A stretch of 64,000 bases of DNA from NCBI GenBank assembly GCA_040007035.1, contig JBDTVU010000002.1:1-64000 (forward strand), given 5' to 3'. The position numbers were made by a program, and so were the translations under genes. Origin of the DNA: CAIWHR01 sp040007035 (GTDB lineage Bacteria; Pseudomonadota; Gammaproteobacteria; Burkholderiales; Casimicrobiaceae). The notes below the pieces were generated by a model. The model saw only the letters and a program-made list of their open reading frames with translations. It made no database searches and was not told the DNA's origin. This document shows positions 7,970 through 16,402 of the stretch, piece by piece (position 1 is the first letter of the stretch; every line of letters begins with the position of its first letter).

Positions 7970-8656
7970 ATGGCAAAGCTGGTGCTGAGCGCAGGCGGGT
8001 CGATCCTTTATCAGTGCTTTCTCGACCAGGAGCGCGTGAACGTCGGCAGCGAACCTCGCAACCAGATCGTGATCGACGATCCGGTGGTGGACGCGGAGCA
8101 TGCCGTCATCATCCCGGTCGGAAACGACCATATCCTGGAGGACCTGCAGAGCGTCAACGGCACTTTCGTCAACGGTACGCGGGCGTTTCGACACATCTTG
8201 CAGCATGGCGACGTGGTCCAGTTCGGCGGGTTCTTCCTGCGCTATCTGAACCCGAGGGCGTCTGCGGACATGGACCTGGAGCGCACGATGCTCATCGCTG
8301 GCTTGCATGGGCGTGTCGATGCCGCGCCACGCGGATCCGGCCCGCCGCCGGAAGAAGCGCGCGTGCCGTCCGCGCGCCTGGCAAGTATTCGTTTTCCCAA
8401 AGGCAGGGTCAGGGTGATCGCGGGCATCCGCACCGGGGACACGATCGAGCTCGACCGGGTGGTCGCCACCTTCGGCAGACCCGGTGATCGGCTGGCGGTG
8501 ATTACGCGACGGCCCCATGGCTATTTCATCACCCATGTGGAAGGGCGCCGTTACCCGCGCGTCAACCGTCAATCAGTCGGCAAGGAAGTGCGCCTGCTGC
8601 ACCACGGCGACGTCATCCAGGTGGCGGATCAGCAGCTGGAGTTCCTGCTGGATTAG
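7970..8656 (+). CDS. FHA-domain protein (two FHA-like regions)
   Basis: A 228-residue cytoplasmic protein with an N-terminal FHA domain (about 20-90) and a second FHA-like region (about 140-225). FHA domains bind phosphothreonine, so it is the likely reader or scaffold of the adjacent kinase and phosphatase. The first domain has VGSEPRNQIVIDD then VVDAEHAVI and SVNGTFVNGTRAF. The usual GR and SRxH positions are GS and AEH here, so phosphopeptide binding may be altered. The second has FGRPGDRLAVI and LLHHGDVIQV. Between them lies DLERTMLIAG, a Thr in an acidic-basic setting that could be a kinase site (speculation). It ends the module; a convergent ROK gene follows. Confidence 0.85.
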   Translation: MAKLVLSAGGSILYQCFLDQERVNVGSEPRNQIVIDDPVVDAEHAVIIPVGNDHILEDLQSVNGTFVNGTRAFRHILQHGDVVQFGGFFLRYLNPRASADMDLERTMLIAGLHGRVDAAPRGSGPPPEEARVPSARLASIRFPKGRVRVIAGIRTGDTIELDRVVATFGRPGDRLAVITRRPHGYFITHVEGRRYPRVNRQSVGKEVRLLHHGDVIQVADQQLEFLLD

Positions 8657-8759
8657 CGGCTATTCCCGCGGCGTGTATCGGTCGATGGCCGCGACCGTGT
8701 CCAGGCGGCCGTCGGCCCGCCGTGCGGCGGCGTCACCGACCATGCGCTACCCTGCGGCC

Positions 8760-8778
8760 CGGCGCCGCTTCGGCGCCG
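8760..8778. terminator. GC hairpin between convergent FHA and ROK genes
   Basis: An 8-base self-complementary arm CGGCGCCG repeats after a CTT spacer, giving a strong stem-loop midway in the 174-base gap between two convergent genes. There is no T-run on either side, so intrinsic termination is uncertain, but position fits a bidirectional terminator. Nothing else is seen in this gap. Confidence 0.35.
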
Positions 8779-8830
8779 CGCGAGCACTGTCGCGCATCGG
8801 GTTGAGCAGGCGCCCGGCGGGCACCGGCGC

Positions 8831-9742
8831 TCAGCCGCTCCACAGCCACGCCGCGCCGCGTACGCCGCTCGAATCGCCGTGAACGTGGCGGACTAGCCGA
8901 GTGTCGACGCGGTCGGAGAACACCCACGGTCCCCACGCCCGCGGCACGCTGGCGTAGAGCCGGTCGAGGTTCGACATTCCGCCGCCCAGCACGATGATGT
9001 CCGGGTCGAGCAGGTTGATCACGTGCGCGAGCGCGCGGGCGAGCCGCTCCTCGTAGCGGACGAGCGTGGCTTCGCACGCTGCGTCGCCGATCGCGGCGCG
9101 CGCGGCGATCTCGTGCGATTTCAGCGGCAGACCGCTGCGGCCGAGATGGTCGCGCTCGATCCCGGGACCGGACACCCACGTCTCGATGCAGCCGGCGCGG
9201 CCGCAGAAGCACATGGCGCCGGGCCGCTCGTCGTCGCGCGGCCACGGCAGCGGATTGTGGCCCCACTCGCCGGCGATCGCGTTGGGACCGTCGAGCACGT
9301 GTCCGCCGACGACGATGCCGGCGCCCACACCCGTGCCGAGGATCGCACCGAACACGACGGCGGCGCCGGCACCCGCGCCGTCGGTCGCCTCCGACAGCGC
9401 GAAGCAGTTGGCGTCGTTGGTGACGCGGACCGGGCGCCCGAGTGCCGCTTCCAGATCCTGCCGGATCGGCTGGCCGTTCAGGCACACCGAATTCGCGCCG
9501 CGCAGCAAGCCGGTCGCGCGCGAGATCGAGCCCGGCGTGCCGACGCCGACGGTGCCGCGAGCGCCTAGCTCCCGCTCGGCCGCGGCGACGAGCACGGCGA
9601 CGGCCTCGACGGTAGCGCCGTAATCGCCATGCGGTGTGGCTACCCGCCGGCGCAGGCGCTCGTGCCCGTCCGCGTCGAGCACGATGATCTCGATCTTGGT
9701 GCCGCCGAGATCGATGCCGATGCGGAGCGTGGGGTCGGTCAT
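8831..9742 (-). CDS. ROK-family sugar kinase (fructokinase/Mak-like)
   Basis: A 303-residue cytoplasmic hexose kinase. The N-terminal phosphate motif is RIGIDLGGTKIEI. The ROK zinc motif is CFCGRAGCIE, preceded by the EWGHNPLPW histidine typical of Mak/NagK fructokinases. The substrate-binding NDANCFALSEA and the C-terminal adenosine motif IIVLGGGMSN are present. It therefore phosphorylates a free hexose, with fructose or glucose most likely. It lies upstream of, and opposite to, the glycogen cluster, where it could supply hexose phosphate (inference). The start MTDPTLRIGIDLGG is supported by the ATP motif immediately after it. Confidence 0.88.
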   Translation of the reverse strand: MTDPTLRIGIDLGGTKIEIIVLDADGHERLRRRVATPHGDYGATVEAVAVLVAAAERELGARGTVGVGTPGSISRATGLLRGANSVCLNGQPIRQDLEAALGRPVRVTNDANCFALSEATDGAGAGAAVVFGAILGTGVGAGIVVGGHVLDGPNAIAGEWGHNPLPWPRDDERPGAMCFCGRAGCIETWVSGPGIERDHLGRSGLPLKSHEIAARAAIGDAACEATLVRYEERLARALAHVINLLDPDIIVLGGGMSNLDRLYASVPRAWGPWVFSDRVDTRLVRHVHGDSSGVRGAAWLWSG

Positions 9743-9874
9743 TGGGAAGACGTCGGGCGCGACAATCGCGGCAGCTGCGACCGTTCGTCGCGCCGGCGCC
9801 CATCACTTTGCCATCGCGTGCGCGCGAACGCCATCGTGACTCATCACGCCGGCGGAATGCGTTGTCCCGACAAG

Positions 9875-9906
9875 CCCGCGCCCGGCGGAAGATCGCCGGG
9901 CGCGGG
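9875..9906. terminator. Perfect 13-base stem-loop downstream of the Hsp20 remnant
   Basis: Arms CCCGCGCCCGGCG (9875-9887) and CGCCGGGCGCGGG (9894-9906) enclose the loop GAAGAT. It lies about 100 bases beyond the stop of the short Hsp20-like gene and before the ROK gene on the same strand. It may separate the two transcripts. No T tract follows on either strand. The rest of the 262-base gap 9743-10004 shows no further gene. Confidence 0.45.
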
Positions 9907-10004
9907 GGCAGGCCCGACCCGTTGTGCCACCGTGGCCGAAAACCGCGACCGCGGCCCGTCGGGCCTGCACTGCGGGCGGCAGATCTCCGCCGCCTGCGGA
10001 TCCG

Positions 10005-10148
10005 CTACATCACGGGCAACTTGCGGCCCGCAGCGGATGCCTTGCGGACGAGCTTCAGCTCCAGCACGCCGTCGCCGTATTTCGCGACGCTCGCCTTCTC
10101 GTCGAGCCCGGCTTCCGTGAACGGATCACAGGAGAAGATGTTGCTCAT
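10005..10148 (-). pseudogene. Internally deleted small heat-shock (Hsp20) gene, 47 codons, still open
   Basis: A 47-codon reading frame with a very strong ribosome binding site, AAGGAGGG, 5-6 bases before the ATG at 10148. Its first 12 residues, MSNIFSCDPFTE, resemble the N-terminus of bacterial Hsp20 proteins (MSN..xDPFxE). The rest, LDEKASVAKYGDGVLELKLV then RKLPV, resembles the last two beta strands and tail of the alpha-crystallin domain. The roughly 90 residues normally between are missing, so this looks like an in-frame deletion. It may be a decaying remnant or a functional mini-protein; the intact start signals leave both open. Family assignment rests on short motifs. Confidence 0.5.
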
Positions 10149-10250
10149 GATTCCCTCCTTCGACCTCCATGACCTTGGGTCGGGCCACGAAACCCCGGGA
10201 CCCTTCCCGAGGATAATTCTGGACCCGGCATCGGCGGTTGCAAGCGGCAT

Positions 10251-10268
10251 TGTTGACGGGGATCAACA
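10251..10268. promoter_or_regulatory. Dyad TGTTGA-N6-TCAACA upstream of glgP
   Basis: A perfect 6-base inverted repeat (TGTTGA and TCAACA, spacer CGGGGA) sits in the 249-base divergent gap between the Hsp20 remnant and glgP, about 130 bases before the glgP ATG. It has the geometry of a repressor or activator half-site pair. TTGACG within it could also serve as a -35, but no matching -10 is seen. Confidence 0.3.
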
Positions 10269-10397
10269 TTGCCCGCAGAAGGCGCCCTCGACCCGCCATC
10301 CTGCATCGCGGACCGCGTGCGGTGCCGCGGCCACCGCCGCTGCCGGCGTGCCGCGCGACAAGGTAGACTTGAGTGCATTCCCTGGCTCCGTCTCACG

Positions 10398-12902
10398 ATG
10401 ATGAACGATCGCATCCCTCCCGACGCCGGCACCGGTTCCGGCACGCCCGCACCCGCCACTCCGCAGGGTGCCGCCGACCCGGTCGCGACGTTCCGGGAAG
10501 CGATCCTCGACAAGCTGATCTACGCCGTCGGCAAGGACGCCCGCCACGCGCTGGAGCACGACTGGCTGATTGCGACCGCGCTCGCGGTGCGCGACCGGAT
10601 CGTCGGCTGCTGGATGGAAGCGACACGCCGCACTTACCGCGACGGGAAAAAACGGGTCTACTACTTTTCGCTCGAGTTCCTGATCGGCAGGATGCTGTTC
10701 GACGCGCTGGGCAATCTCGGCCTCACCGCCACCGCGCGCTCGGCGCTGGCCGACCTCGGCGTCGACCTCGACCGGCTGCGCAAGCTCGAGCCCGACGCCG
10801 CGCTTGGCAACGGCGGCCTCGGCCGGCTGGCCGCGTGCTTCATGGAGAGCATGTCGACGCTGGGCATCCCCGCCCACGGCTATGGCATCCGCTACGACCA
10901 CGGCATCTTCCGCCAGGCGCTGCAGGACGGCTGGCAGCTGGAGCTGCCCGAGGACTGGCTGTCGTCGGGCAACCCGTGGGAATTCGCGCGGCCCGAGGTC
11001 GCCTACACGGTCGGCTTCGGCGGCACCGTCGACGTGATCCAGAACGACGACGGCACGACACGATCGGTCTGGCATCCGGCGGACAGCGTCAAGGCGGTCG
11101 CCTACGACACGCCGATCACCGGCTGGCGCGGCGCCCATGTCAACACGCTGCGGCTATGGTCGGCGCGTGCCGTCGATCCGCTGTCGCTCGAGGACTTCAA
11201 CCGCGGCGACCACGTCGGCGCGCTCGCCGACCGCGTCCGGCTGGAGGCGATCTCGCGCGTGCTCTACCCCAGCGACCAGACGCCGGCCGGTCACGAGCTG
11301 CGGCTGCGGCAGGAGATCTTCTTCGCGTCAGCGTCGCTGCAGGACCTGCTGCGCCGGCACCTGCAGCAGCATGGCGAGCTGACGTCGTTGCCCGACCACG
11401 TCGCGATCCAGTTGAACGACACTCACCCGGCGATCGCAATTCCGGAGCTGATGCGCCTCCTCGTCGACCTGCACGGGATGCCGTGGGAGCTGGCGTGGGA
11501 CATCGCGCGGTCGGTGTTCAGCTACACCAACCACACGCTGCTGCCCGAGGCGCTGGAGCGCTGGTCGGTGCCGCTGCTCGAAGGGCTGCTGCCGCGGCAC
11601 ATGCAGATCATCTACCTGATCAACGCGATGCACCTCGACACGCTGCGCACGCTGGGGCACGACGACGAGCGGCTGCTGGCGTCGGTGTCGCTGATCGAGG
11701 AGAACCACGGCCGCCAGGTGCGGATGGGCCACCTCGCGTTCCTCGGCTCGCACCGGGTGAACGGCGTGTCGGCGCTGCACACCGAGCTGATGCGGCAAAC
11801 GGTGTTCGAGGACCTGGCGGCGCTCTACCCCGACCGGATCGTCAACAAGACCAACGGCATCACGTTCCGCCGCTGGCTGTACCAGGCCAACCCCGGGCTG
11901 ACGGGCCTCATCGTCGACGCCGTCGGGCCGCAGGTGCTGGACGATGCGGCTCGGCTGGACGCGCTCGCCGTGTTCGCCGACGACGCGGCGTTCCGCGAGC
12001 GTTTCGCCGCCGTGCGCCGCGCGAACAAGGTCGCGCTGGGCCGGCTGGTGGCCGAGCGCCACGGCATCAGCCTCGATCCGGACGCGCTGTTCGACGTCCA
12101 CATCAAGCGGATCCACGAGTACAAGCGCCAGCTCCTCAACCTGCTGGAAACGATCGCGCTCTACAACGCGATGCGCGCGCAGCCGACGAAGAACTGGGTG
12201 CCGCGGGTCAAGATCTTCGCCGGCAAGGCCGCCGCCGGCTACTGGCAGGCGAAGCTCGTCATCAAGCTCGCCAACGACATCGCCAGCGTCGTCAACCGCG
12301 ATCCGGCGGTGCGCGGCCGGCTCAAGGTCGTGTTCCTCGCTAACTACAACGTGAGCCTCGCCGAGACCATCATCCCGGCGGCCGACCTGTCCGAGCAGAT
12401 CTCGACCGCCGGCATGGAAGCCTCCGGCACCGGCAACATGAAGCTCGCGCTGAACGGCGCGCTGACGATCGGCACGCTCGATGGCGCCAACATCGAGATC
12501 CGCGACCACGTCGGCGCCGACAACATCTTCATCTTCGGGCTCCTCGCCGACGAAGTCGCCGCCCGCCGGCGCGAGGGCATCGATGCGACGGCGACGATCA
12601 ATGCGTCGCCGGCGCTCGCCGAGGTGCTCGACGCGCTCGAATCCGGCGTCTTTTCGCCGGACGACCGCGCCCGTTACCGCGGCCTCGTCGACTCGCTGCG
12701 CCACCACGATCACTTCATGGTCACCGCCGATTTCGACGCCTACCGCGCGACGCAGCGCGACGTCGGTGCGCTCTGGCGCGATCCCGACGCCTGGTGGCGC
12801 CGCGCGGTCCTCAACACGGCGCGGATGGGCTGGTTCTCGGCCGACCGCGCGATCCGCGAGTATGCAAGCGAGATCTGGAACGCGACGCCCGGCACCGGCT
12901 GA
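10398..12902 (+). CDS. glgP: Glycogen/maltodextrin phosphorylase
   Basis: An 834-residue GT35 phosphorylase that releases glucose-1-phosphate from the non-reducing ends of alpha-1,4-glucan using PLP. The PLP-binding block is EASGTGNMKLALNGALTIG, with the Schiff-base Lys at 682. Other family blocks are LGNGGLGRLAACFMES, YYFSLEFLIGRML and the FHVHIKRIHEYKRQ-type stretch DVHIKRIHEYKRQLLN. Length is normal. Two ATGs (10398 and 10401) are possible; the longer open frame upstream lacks family sequence. First gene of a tightly packed glycogen operon, followed 10 bases later by glgB. Putting the degrading enzyme first in an operon with synthetic genes implies co-regulated storage and mobilisation. 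Confidence 0.96.
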   Translation: MMNDRIPPDAGTGSGTPAPATPQGAADPVATFREAILDKLIYAVGKDARHALEHDWLIATALAVRDRIVGCWMEATRRTYRDGKKRVYYFSLEFLIGRMLFDALGNLGLTATARSALADLGVDLDRLRKLEPDAALGNGGLGRLAACFMESMSTLGIPAHGYGIRYDHGIFRQALQDGWQLELPEDWLSSGNPWEFARPEVAYTVGFGGTVDVIQNDDGTTRSVWHPADSVKAVAYDTPITGWRGAHVNTLRLWSARAVDPLSLEDFNRGDHVGALADRVRLEAISRVLYPSDQTPAGHELRLRQEIFFASASLQDLLRRHLQQHGELTSLPDHVAIQLNDTHPAIAIPELMRLLVDLHGMPWELAWDIARSVFSYTNHTLLPEALERWSVPLLEGLLPRHMQIIYLINAMHLDTLRTLGHDDERLLASVSLIEENHGRQVRMGHLAFLGSHRVNGVSALHTELMRQTVFEDLAALYPDRIVNKTNGITFRRWLYQANPGLTGLIVDAVGPQVLDDAARLDALAVFADDAAFRERFAAVRRANKVALGRLVAERHGISLDPDALFDVHIKRIHEYKRQLLNLLETIALYNAMRAQPTKNWVPRVKIFAGKAAAGYWQAKLVIKLANDIASVVNRDPAVRGRLKVVFLANYNVSLAETIIPAADLSEQISTAGMEASGTGNMKLALNGALTIGTLDGANIEIRDHVGADNIFIFGLLADEVAARRREGIDATATINASPALAEVLDALESGVFSPDDRARYRGLVDSLRHHDHFMVTADFDAYRATQRDVGALWRDPDAWWRRAVLNTARMGWFSADRAIREYASEIWNATPGTG

Positions 12903-12912
12903 CGCGACGCCG

Positions 12913-15096
12913 ATGCCCGCCGCGCTGCCACCGGAAACGATTGCCGCGCTCGTCGACGGGCGCCACGGCGATCCGTTCGCGGTGCTCGGACTGCACGAGG
13001 CCGACGGCGCGATGGTGATCCGCGCGCTCGTCCCCGGCGCCGACGCCGTCGACGCGATCGCGGCCGACGGCACGCTGCTCGCGCATCTCGACCGCGGCCA
13101 TCCGGCGGGATTCTTCGCCGGAACCGTCGCTCGCCGCGATCGCTACCGGCTCTGCGCGACGCGTGGCGCCGACACCTGGACCATCGACGACGCCTACGCG
13201 TACGGCCCGGTGCTGGGGCCGGTCGACGACTGGCTGCTGGGCGAAGGCACCGACGCGGCGCTCTACGACCGGCTCGGCGCGCACCTGATCGAGCACGAAG
13301 GCACGGCCGGCGTCCACTTCGCGGTGTGGGCGCCGAATGCGCAGCGGGTGTCCGTCGTCGGCGACTTCAATGCGTGGGACGGGCGCCGGCACGCGATGCG
13401 CAAGCGCCTTGGCACTGGCGTCTGGGAGATCTTCGTGCCCGGCCTTTTCGAGGGCACGCTGTACAAGTACGAAATCGTCGGCGCCGCGGGCACGCTGCTG
13501 CCGCTGAAGGCCGATCCGGTCGGCTTCGGCGCCGAGCTGCGGCCGTCCACGGCATCGATCGTCCGCCGCACCGACAACTTCGCGTGGTCCGACGGCGACT
13601 GGATGATTGCGCGCGCGCAACGCGATCCACGTCGCGTGCCGCTCTCGATCTACGAGATGCACCCGGGCTCGTGGCGGCGCGGCGCGAACGGCCGCTGGCT
13701 CGACTGGGACGAGCTCTCCGGCGCGCTCGTGCCGTACATCGTCGATCTCGGCTTCACCCACGTCGAGCTGATGCCGGTCAACGAGCACCCGCTCGACGGC
13801 TCGTGGGGCTATCAGCCGATCGGCCTGTTCGCGCCGACCGCGCGCTTCGGCGAGCCCGCCGGCTTCGCCCGCTTCGTCGACCGCTGCCACCGCGCCGGCC
13901 TCGGCGTGATCGTCGACTGGGTGCCGGCGCACTTCCCGGTCGACCCGCACGGCCTTGCGCAATTCGACGGCACCGCGCTCTACGAGCACGCCGACCCTCG
14001 GCTGGGCTTCCATCCGGACTGGAGCACCGCGGTGTTCAACTTCGGCCGCCGCGAGGTCGCCAACTATCTCGTCGCCAACGCCCTGTTCTGGCTCGACCGC
14101 TATCACGTCGACGCGCTGCGGGTGGACGCCGTGGCGTCGATGCTCTACCTCGACTACTCGCGCAAGCCCGGCGAGTGGCTGCCGAATCGCGACGGCGGCA
14201 ACGAGAACCTGGACGCGATCGCGTTCCTGCGTCGGCTGAACGAAGCGGTGTACGCGCGCCACCCCGGCACGATGACGATCGCCGAGGAGTCGACCGCGTG
14301 GCCCGGCGTGTCGCAGCCCACGTACGCCGGCGGCCTCGGCTTCGGGTTCAAGTGGAACATGGGCTGGATGCACGACACGCTGCAGTACATGGGCGAGGAC
14401 CCGGTCCACCGCCGCTGGCACCACGACCGGATGACGTTCGGCCTCGTCTACGCGTTCGCCGAGAACTTCGTGCTGCCGCTGTCGCACGACGAGGTCGTCC
14501 ACGGCAAGCATTCGCTCCTCGACCGGATTCCGGGCGATGCGTGGCAGCGCTTCGCGTCGCTCCGCGCCTACTACGCGTTCATGTGGGGCTATCCGGGCAA
14601 GAAGCTGCTGTTCATGGGGCAGGAGTTCGCGCAGGGCCGCGAGTGGAACTTCGACGGCGAGCTCGAGTGGCCGCTGCTGGAGATCGACTGGCACCGCGGT
14701 GTCCATGCATTGGTCCGCGACTGCAACCGGCTCTACCGCACGGAGCGCGCGTTGCACGAGCGCGATTGCGAGAGCGACGGCTTCCGCTGGCTCATCGTCG
14801 ACGACGCAGCGAACTCGGTGTACGCGTGGCTGCGCTCCGGCGGCGACGGCGCGCGGCCGGTTGCCGTCGCGGCCAACTTCACGCCGGTGCCACGCGTCGG
14901 CTACCGGCTCGGTTTGCCGCTCCCCGGCCGCTGGCGCGAGGTCCTCAACACCGACGCGGCGACGTACGGTGGCTCGAATGCGGGCAACGGCGGCGGCGTC
15001 GTTGCCGACACGACCGCGAGCCACGGCCAGCCCTGCTCCGCCGTCGTCACCCTGCCGCCGCTGGCCACGCTGTGGCTCGTCCACGAGGGCGGCTGA
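12913..15096 (+). CDS. glgB: 1,4-alpha-glucan branching enzyme
   Basis: A 727-residue GH13 branching enzyme that forms alpha-1,6 branches in glycogen. An N-terminal beta domain and a CBM48 (HFAVWAPNAQRVSVVGDFN) precede the catalytic barrel. The triad falls at D405 (ALRVDAVASM), E458 (IAEESTAWPG) and D526 (LPLSHDEVVHGK), the same numbering as the E. coli enzyme. MFMGQEF-type sequence LLFMGQEFAQGREWNFDGEL is present. The ATG at 12913 (MPAALPPETI) is 10 bases after glgP; reading upstream would run inside glgP. A 40-base gap separates it from glgC. Confidence 0.96.
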   Translation: MPAALPPETIAALVDGRHGDPFAVLGLHEADGAMVIRALVPGADAVDAIAADGTLLAHLDRGHPAGFFAGTVARRDRYRLCATRGADTWTIDDAYAYGPVLGPVDDWLLGEGTDAALYDRLGAHLIEHEGTAGVHFAVWAPNAQRVSVVGDFNAWDGRRHAMRKRLGTGVWEIFVPGLFEGTLYKYEIVGAAGTLLPLKADPVGFGAELRPSTASIVRRTDNFAWSDGDWMIARAQRDPRRVPLSIYEMHPGSWRRGANGRWLDWDELSGALVPYIVDLGFTHVELMPVNEHPLDGSWGYQPIGLFAPTARFGEPAGFARFVDRCHRAGLGVIVDWVPAHFPVDPHGLAQFDGTALYEHADPRLGFHPDWSTAVFNFGRREVANYLVANALFWLDRYHVDALRVDAVASMLYLDYSRKPGEWLPNRDGGNENLDAIAFLRRLNEAVYARHPGTMTIAEESTAWPGVSQPTYAGGLGFGFKWNMGWMHDTLQYMGEDPVHRRWHHDRMTFGLVYAFAENFVLPLSHDEVVHGKHSLLDRIPGDAWQRFASLRAYYAFMWGYPGKKLLFMGQEFAQGREWNFDGELEWPLLEIDWHRGVHALVRDCNRLYRTERALHERDCESDGFRWLIVDDAANSVYAWLRSGGDGARPVAVAANFTPVPRVGYRLGLPLPGRWREVLNTDAATYGGSNAGNGGGVVADTTASHGQPCSAVVTLPPLATLWLVHEGG

Positions 15097-15136
15097 TGCC
15101 GATCGCCGCAAGCAACGCAGCAACGAAGGAAACGTC

Positions 15137-16402
15137 ATGGAACAAGTGACCTATTCGACGCCGATCTCCCGCTCGACGATGGCCTACGTGCTGGCCGGCG
15201 GCCGCGGCTCGCGGCTGATGGAGCTGACCGAGCGGCGCGCCAAGCCCGCCGTCTATTTCGGCGGCAAGTCGCGGATCGTCGACTTCGCGCTGTCCAACGC
15301 GCTCAACTCCGGCATCCGCCGCATCGCCGTCGCCACACAGTACAAGGCGCACAGCCTGATCCGGCACCTGCAGCGCGGATGGAACTTCCTGCAGCCGGTG
15401 CGCAACGAGAGCTTCGACATCCTGCCGGCGAGCCAGCGCGTGTCCGAGGACCAGTGGTATGCCGGCACCGCCGACGCCGTGTTCCAGAACATCGACATCA
15501 TCGACGGCTACGCGCCGGAGTACCTCGTCATCCTCGCCGGCGACCACGTCTACAAGATGGACTACGAGCGGATGCTGGTCCAGCACGTCAATTCCGGCGC
15601 CGACGTCACCGTCGCCTGCATCGAGGTGCCGGTTGCCGACGCGACGGGCTTCGGCGTGATGCACGTCGAGAGCGACGACCGCATCGTCGCCTTCGTCGAG
15701 AAGCCGGAGCATCCGCCCGAGATGCCGGACCGTCCGGGCTACGCGCTGGCGAGCATGGGCATCTACGTGTTCCAGCGCGCGTTCCTGAACGAGCAGCTTC
15801 GGCGCGATGCGGCCGATCCGGGCTCGACCCGCGATTTCGGCCGCGACATCATTCCGTGGCTCGTCGCCCATGGCACGGCCGTCGCCCACCGCTTCACCGG
15901 CTCCTGCGTCCGCTCGCGCGCCGAGGAGGAGGTCTACTGGCGCGACGTCGGCACGATCGACGCCTACTGGGAAGCGAACATCGACCTGACCGACGTCGTT
16001 CCCGCACTCGACCTTTACGACCGCAACTGGCCGATCTGGTCGTATGCGGAGATCACGCCGCCGGCGAAGTTCGTCCACGACGAGGACGGCCGGCGCGGGA
16101 TGGGCATCTCGTCGCTCGTTTCCGGCGGCTGCATCGTCTCCGGCGCGTCGCTGCGCGAGTCGCTGCTGTTCACCGGCGTGCACATCCATTCGTTCGCGAC
16201 GGTCGAAAGCGCGGTGGTGCTGCCCTACGTCGACATCGGTCGCGGCGCGCGTCTGTCCAACGTCGTCGTCGATGCGGAGGTGAAGATCCCGCCGGGCCTC
16301 GTCGTCGGCGAGGACCCGGAACTGGACGCAGCGCGGTTCCGGCGCACGGAACGCGGCATCTGCCTCATCACTCAGCCGATGCTCGATCGCCTGGCAGCGT
16401 GA
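15137..16402 (+). CDS. glgC: Glucose-1-phosphate adenylyltransferase (ADP-glucose pyrophosphorylase)
   Basis: A 421-residue enzyme making ADP-glucose from glucose-1-phosphate and ATP, the committed step of bacterial glycogen synthesis. The nucleotidyltransferase motif YVLAGGRGSRLMELTERRAK, the RIVDFALSNALNSGIRR block, WYAGTADAVFQN and the sugar-phosphate region GFGVMHVESDDRIVAFVEKP are all present. A C-terminal left-handed beta helix (about 300-410, SGASLRESLLF) carries the usual oligomer/allosteric part. GAAGGA precedes the ATG at 15137. Its last codon overlaps the glgA GTG start (GTGA), so synthesis of the two is coupled. Allosteric effectors cannot be inferred from this reading. Confidence 0.96.
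   Translation: MEQVTYSTPISRSTMAYVLAGGRGSRLMELTERRAKPAVYFGGKSRIVDFALSNALNSGIRRIAVATQYKAHSLIRHLQRGWNFLQPVRNESFDILPASQRVSEDQWYAGTADAVFQNIDIIDGYAPEYLVILAGDHVYKMDYERMLVQHVNSGADVTVACIEVPVADATGFGVMHVESDDRIVAFVEKPEHPPEMPDRPGYALASMGIYVFQRAFLNEQLRRDAADPGSTRDFGRDIIPWLVAHGTAVAHRFTGSCVRSRAEEEVYWRDVGTIDAYWEANIDLTDVVPALDLYDRNWPIWSYAEITPPAKFVHDEDGRRGMGISSLVSGGCIVSGASLRESLLFTGVHIHSFATVESAVVLPYVDIGRGARLSNVVVDAEVKIPPGLVVGEDPELDAARFRRTERGICLITQPMLDRLAA

Noticed and set aside
12811..15138. Long minus-strand open frame of about 775 codons opposite glgB
   Set aside because: Low-complexity Arg/Val/Asp-rich translation; glgB on the plus strand has all catalytic residues at the expected numbers.
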